Shown piece by piece: positions 18,142 through 29,385 of a stretch of DNA of 64,000 bases. Both the position numbers and the translations under genes were made by a program. Each line of letters opens with the position of its first letter. The first letter of the stretch is position 1. The notes under the pieces were generated by a model, which saw nothing but the letters and a program-made list of their open reading frames with translations, ran no database searches and had not been told where the DNA came from. This stretch comes from Paenalicyclobacillus mengziensis (GTDB taxonomy: Bacteria; Bacillota; Bacilli; Alicyclobacillales; Alicyclobacillaceae). The stretch is from contig NZ_CP071182.1 in NCBI RefSeq assembly GCF_017298635.1, positions 3,324,001 to 3,388,000 on the forward strand, read 5' to 3'.

Positions 18142-18428
18142 ATTACTCACCCTCCTGACGACGATATCCGTGCTGCCTCTAAGCGAGCTTTGTACCCGGA
18201 AACTGCCTCTAGGCGAGCCCTATCTGGGAAGCACAGCTGAAAAATTCAGTGACGCCCGCGTGTGACAAGCCTGGGAAGCAACGCACCATTGATAAGTATA
18301 ACAGACTACACACAGGAATTCTGCCAGTACCTCATTGTCTGTCAAAGCAAAGTCTCTACTATCGCATAAGACCATCGCAAAAGACAATCGCAAAAGTCTC
18401 TATCATACCAAGAGAGGGAAATCCTACG
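18142..18428. other. intergenic region between divergent menB and menA
   Basis: No supported gene. It holds a pair of near-identical 16-bp direct repeats close to menB (18173-18218) and the menA promoter on its right edge. Short frames here lack ribosome sites. Confidence 0.5.
18173..18218. repeat. two direct 16-bp repeats, 30 bases apart, upstream of menB
   Basis: CTGCCTCTAAGCGAGC (18173-18188) and CTGCCTCTAGGCGAGC (18203-18218) differ at one base. They are spaced three helical turns apart, about 30-75 bases upstream of the menB start. This could be an operator in the men control region or a small duplication. No known regulator assigned. Confidence 0.6.
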
Positions 18429-18458
18429 TTGTCGGGAGTCAATGCATTTTGATATGAT
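18429..18458 (+). promoter_or_regulatory. candidate promoter of menA
   Basis: TTGTCG (18429-18434) and TATGAT (18453-18458) with 18-bp spacing and TG just before the -10. The start codon is about 70 bases downstream. Confidence 0.5.
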
Positions 18459-18529
18459 TTCAGAGGACTTCTTAAAACCATCATGAGCCACTTTGAACTC
18501 ATATCGGACTTTGTCAGGAGGATGAAGCT

Positions 18530-19441
18530 GTGACTTTTCGACAACGGGTTGCGTTGGCCTGGCGCCTGCTTCGGCCCTTCACGCTCACGGCATCCATAGT
18601 TCCAGTTCTGATTGGTAGTGCGCTGGCGTTCGGTCAGAACCGATTCCGGACGAGCGTATTTTTGGCCTTTTTAATTGCCTCTATGCTCATTCAGGCGGCA
18701 ACCAACATGTTTAATGAGTACTTTGATCACCGACGTGGGCTGGATACGAAAGAGATGGTAGGGATTGCCGGCACCATCGTTCACGATGGTGTAGCACCCC
18801 GCAAAGTGTTGATGACAGCCTGGAGTTTCATCGCAATTTCTGTAGCTCTCGGCGTATTCATCTGTGTGATGTCGAGCTGGTGGGTAGCGCTCGTTGGCGT
18901 GCTTTGTCTCGCAGTGGCGTACTTTTATTCTGGCGGACCCAAACCTTTGGCCTACACACCGTTTGGCGAACTTGCGGCGTCCGTTGCAATGGGGCCTGTC
19001 ATCGTTCTCTTGGCGTATTATGTCCAGGCAAGTGACATCACTACCAGAGCGGTCATGGTGTCGCTACCGATTGGGCTTTTAATTGGAGCCATTTTGCTTG
19101 GCAACAACATTCGCGACATGGACCAAGATAAGCTTGGCGGCCGCCGTACAATTCCAATCCTGTTCGGACGGGAACGAGGACGCAGGTTATTTGCAGGAGT
19201 CTTTATCCTTTCCTATATTCTTGTGTTGATACTCATCGCAACCGGGCTGTTGACCATTTGGGCCTTGCTGGTATTGCTAACGATTCCCTCTGCTGTATAT
19301 GTCGTTCGACTGTATTATCGTTTTTCCGAACCTGTCCAACTTCATCCGGCAGTTAAAGGAACAGCCGTCCTGTTATTTCGGTTTGGAGTGCTTTTGTTTG
19401 TCGGTATGTTGGTCGGTACTTTTGTCCCGCTCCAAGTCTAA
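18530..19441 (+). CDS. menA: 1,4-dihydroxy-2-naphthoate polyprenyltransferase (MenA)
   Basis: Membrane prenyltransferase of 303 residues and about nine helices that attaches the isoprenoid tail to DHNA. The first Asp-rich motif is NMFNEYFDHRRGLDTKE, the second GNNIRDMDQDKLGGRRTIP, both binding Mg-diphosphate. GTG at 18530 has AGGAGG at a normal distance. It is transcribed away from menB, so synthesis and prenylation genes share one intergenic control region. menC and the final methyltransferase menG are not adjacent. Confidence 0.94.
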   Translation: MTFRQRVALAWRLLRPFTLTASIVPVLIGSALAFGQNRFRTSVFLAFLIASMLIQAATNMFNEYFDHRRGLDTKEMVGIAGTIVHDGVAPRKVLMTAWSFIAISVALGVFICVMSSWWVALVGVLCLAVAYFYSGGPKPLAYTPFGELAASVAMGPVIVLLAYYVQASDITTRAVMVSLPIGLLIGAILLGNNIRDMDQDKLGGRRTIPILFGRERGRRLFAGVFILSYILVLILIATGLLTIWALLVLLTIPSAVYVVRLYYRFSEPVQLHPAVKGTAVLLFRFGVLLFVGMLVGTFVPLQV

Positions 19442-19506
19442 CGCTGTACTGGGCCTTGTGATGTCGTCCTAGATATTTTGTCCTATCGCCGCTATCGAAA
19501 AACGTA

Positions 19507-19548
19507 AAAGAGCTGCCTCGTAGCTCCGTACCCGCGAGGCAGCTCTTT
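19507..19548 (-). terminator. bidirectional hairpin between menA and yyaL
   Basis: Perfect 14-bp arms AAAGAGCTGCCTCG and CGAGGCAGCTCTTT around a 14-base loop. On the minus strand it is followed by TTTTACGTTTTTCG, a good tract to end yyaL transcription; the plus side has only TTT within the arm, so menA termination there is weaker. Confidence 0.7.
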
Positions 19549-19657
19549 GCTACGTTCCGGACAATTCATGTTCCTGATTTCGAATGCTAGGGATAGACGT
19601 CAAACTTTGTCGTGCCGGAGTCTACAAGGAACGCACCGCTCATGCCAGATGTCATCA

Positions 19658-21751
<2,094 letters not shown>

Positions 21752-21837
21752 AGCGCCTCCTGTGGATGCATGCACGATTTTGAAAGTCACACGCTTCCTG
21801 TTGGGTAATCTTCCCTTCATTATACCCGACATGAATC

Positions 21838-22971
21838 TCAGAGCCGTTCAATGACGGTGGCTGTTGCCATGCCAAATCCAATACACATCACTTGCAGTCC
21901 ATATCGTCCATCCATGTCCTCAAGTTCGTGAAGCAGGGTTGTTGTGATACGGGCTCCGCTCGCACCGAGTGGATGTCCGAGCGCGATGGCCCCGCCGCGA
22001 GGGTTTACTTTTTTCATATCCGGGTGCAGTTCTCGCTGCCAGGCAGCAACGACAGAGGCAAAGGCTTCGTTTACCTCGAACACGTCAATCTCGTTCATGG
22101 ACAAACCAGCTTTTTGCAACACCTTGCGGGTCGCGGGAATCACACCCGTCAACATCATGACCGGGTCTTCCCCGACCACCACACGTGCGACAACGCGCGC
22201 CCTCGGGCGAATTCCGAGTTGTTCCGCCTTATGACGAGACATCAGCAGTAACCCGGCAGCTCCGTCGCTAATTTGGCTTGAGTTCCCAGCCGTGACGACG
22301 CCATCCGCACGGAAAGAGGGCCGAAGCGTCGCGAGTTTCTCTAGCGAGGTATCACGCCGAATCCCCTCATCCGCGCTAAAGTCTGCGGCGGCACCCGTGG
22401 GACGGATAGGCAGGATTTCGCGTTCAAATGCGCTACTGTCTGCAGCTTTGGCTGCTCGTTCGTGGCTTGCAAGCGAAAACTCGTCGAGTTCAGCCCGTTC
22501 AATATTCCATTTCTCTGCAATCATCTCGGCGGAGAAGCCCTGTGGCACGATGCTGTACTTGTCCGTCAGTCCGCGGCTGAAACTTCCAATGTCACTGCCC
22601 ATGGGGATACGAGACATGTTTTCGACCCCACAGGCGATGACCATGTCCATGTCGCAAGACAGAATCGCTTGTGCTGCACTGTGCAGTGCCTGCTGGCTTG
22701 AGCCACACATCCGGTTTAAGGAATGTGCAGGGACCTGCGGGGGGATGCCCGCCCCGAGCGCGGACAGGCGTCCGATGTTCCCCCCTTGTTCACCGGTCAT
22801 GGTCACACAGCCGGTCACGATATCGTCTAGCCAATTCGGGTCAATGCCGCTATTCTTAACGAGGTGTGTCAGGACCGGAGCTAACAGGTCGGCGGGGTGT
22901 GTGCCTGACAAGCTTCCTCGTTTCCGACCAATTGCAGTACGGACTGCGTCCACAATCACAGCTTCAGTCAT
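21838..22971 (-). CDS. acetyl-CoA acyltransferase (thiolase)
   Basis: 377-residue thiolase for the last step of beta-oxidation. The nucleophilic cysteine is Cys89 in [13 protein letters not shown]; the C-terminal catalytic histidine and cysteine are in [16 protein letters not shown] and [16 protein letters not shown] at 22971 is preferred because GAGGAGGG precedes it. It is the final beta-oxidation gene of an operon running from the SCP2 protein at 29118. Degradative thiolase (FadA type) is more likely than biosynthetic acetoacetyl-CoA thiolase because of the operon. Confidence 0.93.
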   Translation of the reverse strand: MTEAVIVDAVRTAIGRKRGSLSGTHPADLLAPVLTHLVKNSGIDPNWLDDIVTGCVTMTGEQGGNIGRLSALGAGIPPQVPAHSLNRMCGSSQQALHSAAQAILSCDMDMVIACGVENMSRIPMGSDIGSFSRGLTDKYSIVPQGFSAEMIAEKWNIERAELDEFSLASHERAAKAADSSAFEREILPIRPTGAAADFSADEGIRRDTSLEKLATLRPSFRADGVVTAGNSSQISDGAAGLLLMSRHKAEQLGIRPRARVVARVVVGEDPVMMLTGVIPATRKVLQKAGLSMNEIDVFEVNEAFASVVAAWQRELHPDMKKVNPRGGAIALGHPLGASGARITTTLLHELEDMDGRYGLQVMCIGFGMATATVIERL

Positions 22972-23042
22972 GCTTCGTCCCTCCTCGGTCTCTGTCAACG
23001 TCGTTCAAAGGTAAACTGTTCATTCGTTCACAATGTAAACCG

Positions 23043-23885
23043 TTAAAATGTGAACAATTCGATACCGCCAGACACAGGCAACCCGACACCGGTAATGTAC
23101 TTCGCTTTGTCAGAACAGAGAAACACGATGGCATTTGCAATGTCCTCTGGTTCACCGGGATGCTTGAAAGCGGTACGCTCTATCATCCGTTGATTCATCT
23201 TCGGGTTCCCCATCCGGAAAGCCTCAGTCGCAATGATTCCAGGTACGATGGCATTGACGTTAATTCCGTGACGAGCGCCCTCAAGCGCCATGCTCTTGGT
23301 AAAACTGAGGATGCCTCCCTTGGTGGCTGAGTAGCTGGCTTGACCGAATCCTCCAAGTGTTCCGGCTACAGAAGACATGTTGATGATACGGCCAAATCCT
23401 TGCTCCTTCATGTACGGCCAAACAGCTTTAGTGCAATTGTAGGCACCGGTGAGATTCACACGTAAATCCCGCTCCCACAAGTCGTCGTTTTGGTTTTCAA
23501 TCTGTGAAACGTGATCGAGCGTGCCAGCGTTGTTGACCAGGATGTCTATCTTGCCAAACTCGTCCTTGACCCGTTTGAAGACCTCTCCCACCTGCGTTTT
23601 ATCGGTTACGTCCATCTTCACGGCAAACGAGATTCGACCCATGGCTCGAATCTCCTCAGCAGTCTTCTCAGCGTACACTACGTTCGTGAGTTGCATGACC
23701 TGAGACAGCGGCCCATACTTTTTTGCCGCTTCCTTACTCGACGCGTCACTCTCGATGAGGATGTCAGTAATCACGACATCGGCACCTGCTTCAGCCAGTG
23801 CTAACGCATCTTGGCGGCCGAGACCACGGGACGCACCCGTCACCACGGCGACCCTTCCTTTCAGCAATTCATTCCAAGATGACAC
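23043..23885 (-). CDS. short-chain dehydrogenase, probable 3-hydroxyacyl-CoA dehydrogenase
   Basis: 280-residue SDR. Nucleotide motif VVTGASRGLGRQDALALAEAGADVVITD (Asp at the end of beta-2 suggests NAD+), NNAG, catalytic Ser in INMSSVAG, and YSATKGG with the Tyr-Lys pair. An insertion after beta-2 (about 42-75) makes it longer than FabG. In this operon no FadB-type dehydrogenase is present, so this SDR probably oxidises the 3-hydroxyacyl-CoA made by the neighbouring hydratase. GTG 23885 has GGAGGGG 6 bases upstream. Confidence 0.87.
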   Translation of the reverse strand: MSSWNELLKGRVAVVTGASRGLGRQDALALAEAGADVVITDILIESDASSKEAAKKYGPLSQVMQLTNVVYAEKTAEEIRAMGRISFAVKMDVTDKTQVGEVFKRVKDEFGKIDILVNNAGTLDHVSQIENQNDDLWERDLRVNLTGAYNCTKAVWPYMKEQGFGRIINMSSVAGTLGGFGQASYSATKGGILSFTKSMALEGARHGINVNAIVPGIIATEAFRMGNPKMNQRMIERTAFKHPGEPEDIANAIVFLCSDKAKYITGVGLPVSGGIELFTF

Positions 23886-23917
23886 GTTTTCCCCTCCTAC
23901 CTGATAAACTTGTGGTC

Positions 23918-24709
23918 CTATCGTATAAACTCGGGTTTGCGTTTTTGAAAGAACGCCTGTAGTCCCTCCAAGGGTTCCCCCGTTGAAAAGGTTTGCTCGA
24001 ACGCTTCACTCTCCCGCTCGTAGCCTGCCTCCTGCTTGCTTGTCGCCAGATGAATCGCCGACTTCGCCAGACCCATGGCGCCAATGGCGCCTCGTGAAAG
24101 TTCTTCGGCAAATACCAGGGTCTGTTGGAGCAGTCGTGTCGACTCCACGGCTCGGGTTACTAATCCGACGGCTTGTGCCTCTTCAGCTGACAACCGCTTT
24201 GCAAGAAAAATGAGTTCCGTTGCCTTGGCTCGACCGAGCAGCATGGTCATTCGCTGCGTGCCGCCTGCACCTGGGATAAGACCAAGGTTTACCTCCGTCA
24301 AGCCAATGGTCCCACTGCCCATGAAACGGAAATCGCACGCCATCGCCAACTCACAACCGCCCCCGAGCGCATGGCCGTTGATGGCCGCAATGACCGGCTT
24401 TGGCAGTGATTCCAGCCGCGCAAATGTCTGCTGCATCCGGCGACTACTCTTTCTAATCGCGCCTGGTTGACCTGCATACTGTCCAGCGTTTGACATCATC
24501 ATCTTCAGGTCTGCCCCCGCGAGAAATGTCTTCGGATGCGAAGAAGTGATGACCACAACGCGAACCGACTTGTCGTTCGCGGCTGTTTCGATGGCATGGT
24601 CGAGGTCTTGAAGCAGCAGTTCCGAAACAGCATTGGCAGGCGGGTTGTCAATGGTCCACAGGGAAATCCCTGGTTCACGCCGCTCAATACGGAGTGTCGC
24701 GTAGGTCAT
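23918..24709 (-). CDS. enoyl-CoA hydratase/isomerase family protein
   Basis: 263-residue crotonase. Oxyanion-hole segments are AGADLKMM and NGHALGGGCELAMACDFRFM; the two active-site glutamates fit CELAMA and GLTEVNLGLIPGAGGTQR. It hydrates trans-2-enoyl-CoA to 3-hydroxyacyl-CoA for the SDR gene 32 bases downstream. ATG at 24709 has AGGAGG upstream. Part of the beta-oxidation operon. Confidence 0.92.
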   Translation of the reverse strand: MTYATLRIERREPGISLWTIDNPPANAVSELLLQDLDHAIETAANDKSVRVVVITSSHPKTFLAGADLKMMMSNAGQYAGQPGAIRKSSRRMQQTFARLESLPKPVIAAINGHALGGGCELAMACDFRFMGSGTIGLTEVNLGLIPGAGGTQRMTMLLGRAKATELIFLAKRLSAEEAQAVGLVTRAVESTRLLQQTLVFAEELSRGAIGAMGLAKSAIHLATSKQEAGYERESEAFEQTFSTGEPLEGLQAFFQKRKPEFIR

Positions 24710-24721
24710 GACTTTTTCCTC

Positions 24722-25945
24722 CTAGATGCGCAGCCCTTCGCGTTCATAGAGCCTGCGAGCGATAATCAAATGCTGGATCTGGTTGGTTCCCTCAAAGATG
24801 TCGTAGACCTTGACGTCCCGATACAATTTTTCCACGAGGTGTCCTTCCAGCCCGACGGGTCCCAGCAACTCAAGGCACTGTGCACAGATGGAAAGTGCAG
24901 CCTTGCCGGCATAGGCCTTGCACATGGCAGCTTCCTTCGTGTTTGGTTTCCCCGCATCACTCATCCAAGCTGCTTCCCAGGTCAAGAGTCGCGCGGCTTC
25001 AATGTCGGTCTTCATATTGGCCAGTTTTTCACAGGCGATTTGAAACGAGCGGCCCGCCTTCGGGTACTCCTCGCGTACGTAGTCGAGGGTGTATTCATAC
25101 GCCGCCCTGGCGATGCCGATAGCCATCGCAGCGACCATCGGTCTGGTCGTGTCAAACGTCGCCATGGCAACGCGAAATCCAGAAGGGCCAGATGCTTTCG
25201 CGGCGTAGTAGGACTCACCGCCGAGCAGGTTCTCGTCTGGAACGAAACAGTCTTCAAACAACAACTCCGCTGTTTCAGAGGCGCGCATCCCCATCTTGTG
25301 CGACAACCTTGTACAGGTGAAACCAGGGGTCCCTTGTTCAACGACAAAGGCTCTATGTCCCGCTCGCCCGAGAGAAGGGTCGATGGTGGCGAAGGCAACG
25401 ACCCAGGATGCTCTCCCCCCGTTTGTGATGAAGACCTTTTGGCCATTTAAGAGATAGCCGCCGTCGACCTTCCTGGCCGTGGTTCGAATCCCGGACACGT
25501 CCGATCCGGCGCCGGGCTCTGTCAGTGCATACGCGCCCCAACGCGCCTTGTCTTTCTTGAACATTCCAAGGAAGCGTTGCTTTTGTTCCGGGGTCCCGCT
25601 CGTCTGAACAGGTGGTCCGCCAAGCCCGGGTCCGGGGAGACTGAGGGCGATAGCGGCATCGCCCCAGCCCATTTCTTCCGACGCAATGACACCCAGGCGG
25701 TTGGTCTGCCGGGTTGTCTCGGGGTCATCTGCTGCCCCCCCGTCCGAAGACTTTTTCCGACTGTCGCCGCCAACCACGGAAGTACTGAGACTGATGCCCA
25801 TGGCGTTTACCTTGTTCAGCCACTCCATCGGTACTACACCTGCCTTATCAGAGGGGAGAGAGAGCGGCCTCATCTCAGTTTTTGCAAACCAGTGCACAAG
25901 TTCCTTGACCTGTTTCTGCTGGTCTGTCATTTCGAAAGAAATCAC
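24722..25945 (-). CDS. acyl-CoA dehydrogenase, catalytic-type subunit
   Basis: 407 residues; FAD enzyme introducing the trans-2 double bond. FAD/substrate motif YALTEPGAGSDVSGI, FITNGGRASWVVAFA, and the C-terminal catalytic glutamate region FEGTNQIQHLIIARRL are intact. A Ser/Asp/Gly-rich insertion after residue 60 (about 57-75) is unusual. GTG at 25945 overlaps the stop of the second acyl-CoA dehydrogenase gene (GTGA), so the two are translationally coupled and may form a complex. Starts MISF, as does its neighbour. Confidence 0.92.
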   Translation of the reverse strand: MISFEMTDQQKQVKELVHWFAKTEMRPLSLPSDKAGVVPMEWLNKVNAMGISLSTSVVGGDSRKKSSDGGAADDPETTRQTNRLGVIASEEMGWGDAAIALSLPGPGLGGPPVQTSGTPEQKQRFLGMFKKDKARWGAYALTEPGAGSDVSGIRTTARKVDGGYLLNGQKVFITNGGRASWVVAFATIDPSLGRAGHRAFVVEQGTPGFTCTRLSHKMGMRASETAELLFEDCFVPDENLLGGESYYAAKASGPSGFRVAMATFDTTRPMVAAMAIGIARAAYEYTLDYVREEYPKAGRSFQIACEKLANMKTDIEAARLLTWEAAWMSDAGKPNTKEAAMCKAYAGKAALSICAQCLELLGPVGLEGHLVEKLYRDVKVYDIFEGTNQIQHLIIARRLYEREGLRI

Positions 25946-27090
25946 TGCAAAGGCCTCCCTTCTGCTGTGAGGATGCGAAGACCGCCGTCGAGCAGAAGTT
26001 CTGTTTCGCGGCCGTAAAGCATCACCTGGGCCTCGCCATCACGCATCCATTTCTCCACAGGGTACTCCTGCACATATCCCGCTCCCCCAAGCAACTGAAC
26101 ACCGTTATCTGTGACAAAGCGAACGGCCCTATGGACCCGGGCGAGCGCACGCACTGCCTCTACTTCTCCATGTGGATTGCCGCCATCAAGGGATACCGCA
26201 GCCTGCCACGTTAAATGACGGGCCGCTTGAACCTCGATTGCCATGTCCGCCAGAAGGAATGAGACCCCTTGAAAGTGAGCAATTTCCTGACCGAAAGCTT
26301 TGCGTTTCGCCGTGTAGTTTGTCGCATACTCGAGCGAAGCCCGCATCAGACCGATTTCCTTGCCGGCTTCCAAAACGTGTTGGCGGGCCATGGCTTGGTA
26401 GAGCGCGGTCTCAGCCTCTTCTCCCCGCAACAACACATCTTCCAAGCTGACACTTCGCGATTCAAAGCGAACTCTGGCGATTCCGGCTGGCAGCAACCCG
26501 AGCCGAACATCACAGGGAAGTACCTGCCAAGGCGTCCTCTTCGCATCGAGTAAAAGGAGTACGGCCTCACCCGTCGTATCGCGACAAGCAACCAACAAAA
26601 TCTCGGCGTACTTCCCCATTCGAATCGGCCGCGACAGACCGCAGAGGACGTACCCCTCGTTTGATGCTTCTAGGGTAAGACCTGAGTCAGAAGCCACATG
26701 CAGGTTTAAAGCATCGATAACAGCTGCAGTGCGGAGCTGTGACTGTGAACTGCCGTCGAGATACGACCGAACGTTCGGAAGGTCCGGGGCAACTCTAAGA
26801 AACGAGGCAAATTCATTGGGGCCGGGCAGGCCTTGAAGGATAGCGAGATCGCCAAAGGCAAGTGCTTCAAGCACCTGGACTTGTGAAATCAGAGGCAGTC
26901 CTAACCCCTCCATCGATTCCGGTACTTCCAGACTGCAAAGCCCAAGTTCGGCTGCCCGCTCGGCGAGGCTGTTCGGTACCTCTTTCTGTGCCTCGGCTAT
27001 GCGGGCTTGCACGCGCAGTTGTTCCTTCGCAAATGCGTCAGCCATCTCCACAAATGCTCGCTCTTCTTCCGTGTTCATAAATGATATCAA
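25942..27090 (-). CDS. acyl-CoA dehydrogenase-like protein with degenerate active site
   Basis: About 382 residues with the acyl-CoA dehydrogenase fold: helical N-terminus, middle beta domain (GYVLCGLSRPIRMGKYAEILLVA) and helical C-terminus (ATNYTAKRKAFGQEIAHFQGV, LLGGAGYVQEYPVEKWMRD). The FAD motif TEPxxGSD is replaced by VIDALNLHVASDSG. At the C-terminus, where active members have EGT(N)xIQ, this protein reads YGRETELLL, putting Gly at the catalytic Glu position. TTG at 27090 is inferred from AAAGGA upstream and from the MISF start shared with the partner; ATG 27078 is an alternative. Probably the non-catalytic half of a heteromer. Confidence 0.82.
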   Translation of the reverse strand: MISFMNTEEERAFVEMADAFAKEQLRVQARIAEAQKEVPNSLAERAAELGLCSLEVPESMEGLGLPLISQVQVLEALAFGDLAILQGLPGPNEFASFLRVAPDLPNVRSYLDGSSQSQLRTAAVIDALNLHVASDSGLTLEASNEGYVLCGLSRPIRMGKYAEILLVACRDTTGEAVLLLLDAKRTPWQVLPCDVRLGLLPAGIARVRFESRSVSLEDVLLRGEEAETALYQAMARQHVLEAGKEIGLMRASLEYATNYTAKRKAFGQEIAHFQGVSFLLADMAIEVQAARHLTWQAAVSLDGGNPHGEVEAVRALARVHRAVRFVTDNGVQLLGGAGYVQEYPVEKWMRDGEAQVMLYGRETELLLDGGLRILTAEGRPLQ

Positions 27091-27185
27091 CCATCTCAGT
27101 CCTTTCACGAGACGTTCGCCGATGCAGAGTTGTCTGGTACTGGCGGATGACATGACTTGAATGCTAATGAAAACCCGTTCCTGGG

Positions 27186-28700
27186 TCAGGCTCCAGGCTC
27201 TTTGGCACGTATGGCTTTTTTGTCCACTTTACCGATGATGGTCTTTGGCAAATAGCTGACAAAGCGAATCATGCGCGGTGTCTTGTACTTTGCAAGGTGC
27301 TCCTGACACCACGCAATCAGGTCTTCTGAAGAAACGTCCTCCTTCTGTCGTTTCACCACGTAGGCCACGACCTCTTCGCCCATCTCCTCGGACGGTACTC
27401 CAACCACCGCTGCCGCAGACACGGCAGGGTGTTGCATGAGCAGCTCTTCAAGGTCTCGCGGGTAAATGTTGAAGCCTCCACGAATGATGACGTCCTTTTT
27501 ACGTTCCACGATGTAGACGTAACCTTCTTCATCGATGCGGGCCATGTCTCCGGTGAGCAGCCAACCTTCGCGGAGGACTCTCGCGGTTTCCTCGGGCAGA
27601 TTGTGATATCCACACGTCACATTTGGCCCTCGAACGGCCAACTCTCCCACTTCACCACTCGGCAGGGACGTGCCGTCTTCGCTTACCACCTTCACTTCGA
27701 TGCCGGGCAGCGGTTGGCCGACGGAGCCTGGTTTGTACTTGTCAAAACGCGGAGCTGTGACGATGGGCGCAGCCTCGGACAGCCCATAACCTTCATAGAT
27801 GCGAGCACCAAATTTCTCTTCAAACCGAAGAATGTCGGATACAGGCAGCGGCGCTGACCCGCAGATACAGAGCCTTAGCGAGGACAAGTCGTAGTCTGCT
27901 GCTTTTGGGTGGTTCAGAAGAGCGTGAAACATGGCCGGGACGGCGGAAAAGTGAGTGACACGGTGTGTCTCGATGGCCTCGAATACCTTTTCCGGATGGA
28001 AAAATGGCAGTAGCACATCCCTTTCACCGAGGATGATGGACGTATGCATCATGGTAAACCCGAATGCGTGAGACAGCGGCAGGACGACTAAACCACACCG
28101 CCCGTCATTGTCAAACGTGAACTGTTCTGCGAGCGACGCTGCAGCTTTTGCGTTCGAGTACAAGTTCTTTTGCGTCAGCTCTACCCCCTTCGGCCGGCCC
28201 GTCGTACCCGACGTGTAAAGGAGGACACACAGGTCGTTATCTTCCACTTCTGTATCGAAAGGAACGGTTGGTTCCTGTTTGGCCAAATCCGGGAGGCTGC
28301 TGTCTGCGCCCGCATCGACAGTCATGACAATGGGTCGAGCAGTCAACCCCTGCAGCGCCTGTTCAATCTTTGCCGCGAGCAGGTTCGACGTGAGAACCAT
28401 CTTCGGAGCGCTATCTTGAGCAATAACATATATCTCTTCTGCTTGTAACAGCGGCATCACGGGGACGACGACTGCTCCGAGCCGGACAATGGCTGTGTAC
28501 GCAAAGATGACCTCAGGACGATTGGGCAAGACAACCATCACCCGGTCCCCTTTGGTCACACCGACCGTCTTGAGTGCACGGGCCCATTGCCACGCCAATC
28601 GGTCATGGTCCTCATTGGTGTACGTCCTGCCTTCATACACGAGACTTGTGTAGACACCGAACTGTTCGCGGCTCTGTGCGAGTAAATCCGCAAGATTCAA
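27186..28700 (-). CDS. AMP-forming acyl-CoA synthetase
   Basis: 504-residue adenylate-forming ligase that activates a fatty or other carboxylic acid to its CoA ester. A3 motif LLYTSGTTGRPKGVELT, A5 YEGYGLSEAAP, GWLLTGDMARIDEEGYVYI, RKKDVIIRGGFNIYPRDLEE and the A10 lysine in PKTIIGKVDKKAI. TTG at 28700 has AGGATGGGGG upstream and gives the usual family length; the frame runs open to 28832 but would then overlap the SCP2 gene. Feeds the beta-oxidation genes downstream. Substrate chain type is not predictable. Confidence 0.92.
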   Translation of the reverse strand: MNLADLLAQSREQFGVYTSLVYEGRTYTNEDHDRLAWQWARALKTVGVTKGDRVMVVLPNRPEVIFAYTAIVRLGAVVVPVMPLLQAEEIYVIAQDSAPKMVLTSNLLAAKIEQALQGLTARPIVMTVDAGADSSLPDLAKQEPTVPFDTEVEDNDLCVLLYTSGTTGRPKGVELTQKNLYSNAKAAASLAEQFTFDNDGRCGLVVLPLSHAFGFTMMHTSIILGERDVLLPFFHPEKVFEAIETHRVTHFSAVPAMFHALLNHPKAADYDLSSLRLCICGSAPLPVSDILRFEEKFGARIYEGYGLSEAAPIVTAPRFDKYKPGSVGQPLPGIEVKVVSEDGTSLPSGEVGELAVRGPNVTCGYHNLPEETARVLREGWLLTGDMARIDEEGYVYIVERKKDVIIRGGFNIYPRDLEELLMQHPAVSAAAVVGVPSEEMGEEVVAYVVKRQKEDVSSEDLIAWCQEHLAKYKTPRMIRFVSYLPKTIIGKVDKKAIRAKEPGA

Positions 28701-28782
28701 TATCCTACCCCCATCCTTTCGAAGATTTCGGGGTGACGAGATGGCTTCAGGCGCCGAACCCAGGCGGTTTGGCGCCGTATTG

Positions 28783-29118
28783 TTAAGCGGAATAAGCACT
28801 GAGCACCGATTCAAGGCGCATCGCGAGCCCAAGGTCCCCCTCTACCTTTAGCCGCCCGCTCATAAAAGCTGCGGTTCCGTTTAAGTTCCCTTCCACCATC
28901 TGTTTGAAGTCCTCCGCGGCGAGGTGCAGCGTGCAATTCGGCGCTTCTTTCTCTCCCTCCTGAACCTCTGCTTGGCCTCCACCGAGAATAATTTGATACA
29001 CTGCTGCATCGTCTCCGGTGAGATTAAATTGATAGATTGCCTCGAGTCCTCCAGTGCGGCTTGGGTCCTCCTTGAGGACATTTCCAATTTTTTCGAAGAT
29101 TTCCTTCGTGGTTGGCAT
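28783..29118 (-). CDS. SCP2 sterol-carrier-domain protein
   Basis: 111 residues, a stand-alone SCP2 domain. Characteristic features are FNLTGDDAAVYQIIL, the glycine-rich turn after it, and the C-terminal block MVEGNLNGTAAFMSGRLKVEGDLGLAMRLESVL. SCP2 domains bind acyl-CoAs or other lipids in a hydrophobic tunnel. ATG at 29118 has GGAGAGGAG upstream. It heads the beta-oxidation operon and may present substrates to the ligase or dehydrogenases. Confidence 0.9.
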   Translation of the reverse strand: MPTTKEIFEKIGNVLKEDPSRTGGLEAIYQFNLTGDDAAVYQIILGGGQAEVQEGEKEAPNCTLHLAAEDFKQMVEGNLNGTAAFMSGRLKVEGDLGLAMRLESVLSAYSA

Positions 29119-29385
29119 CTGTGTAACTCCTCTCCAAAAATCAAGTGATTGTATTTATCGAAAGGGCAGTGCCCGTTCCGACCCGTCCTGACGTGCTGCG
29201 ACTCCATCCCCGCTCACGTCCTTTGGCCGCTCCATAGAATGGTATTGAACTCTCGAAGGAATCAGACGTACAAAGTTAAGATTCCATTCTCTCAAGAATT
29301 CGTGATGGCAGACAAAGTTCTGATAATGCTGCCGAATGTGTAAGTAAGGTACATCGTGCCCTATAAACCTGAGGGAGGTATGACT

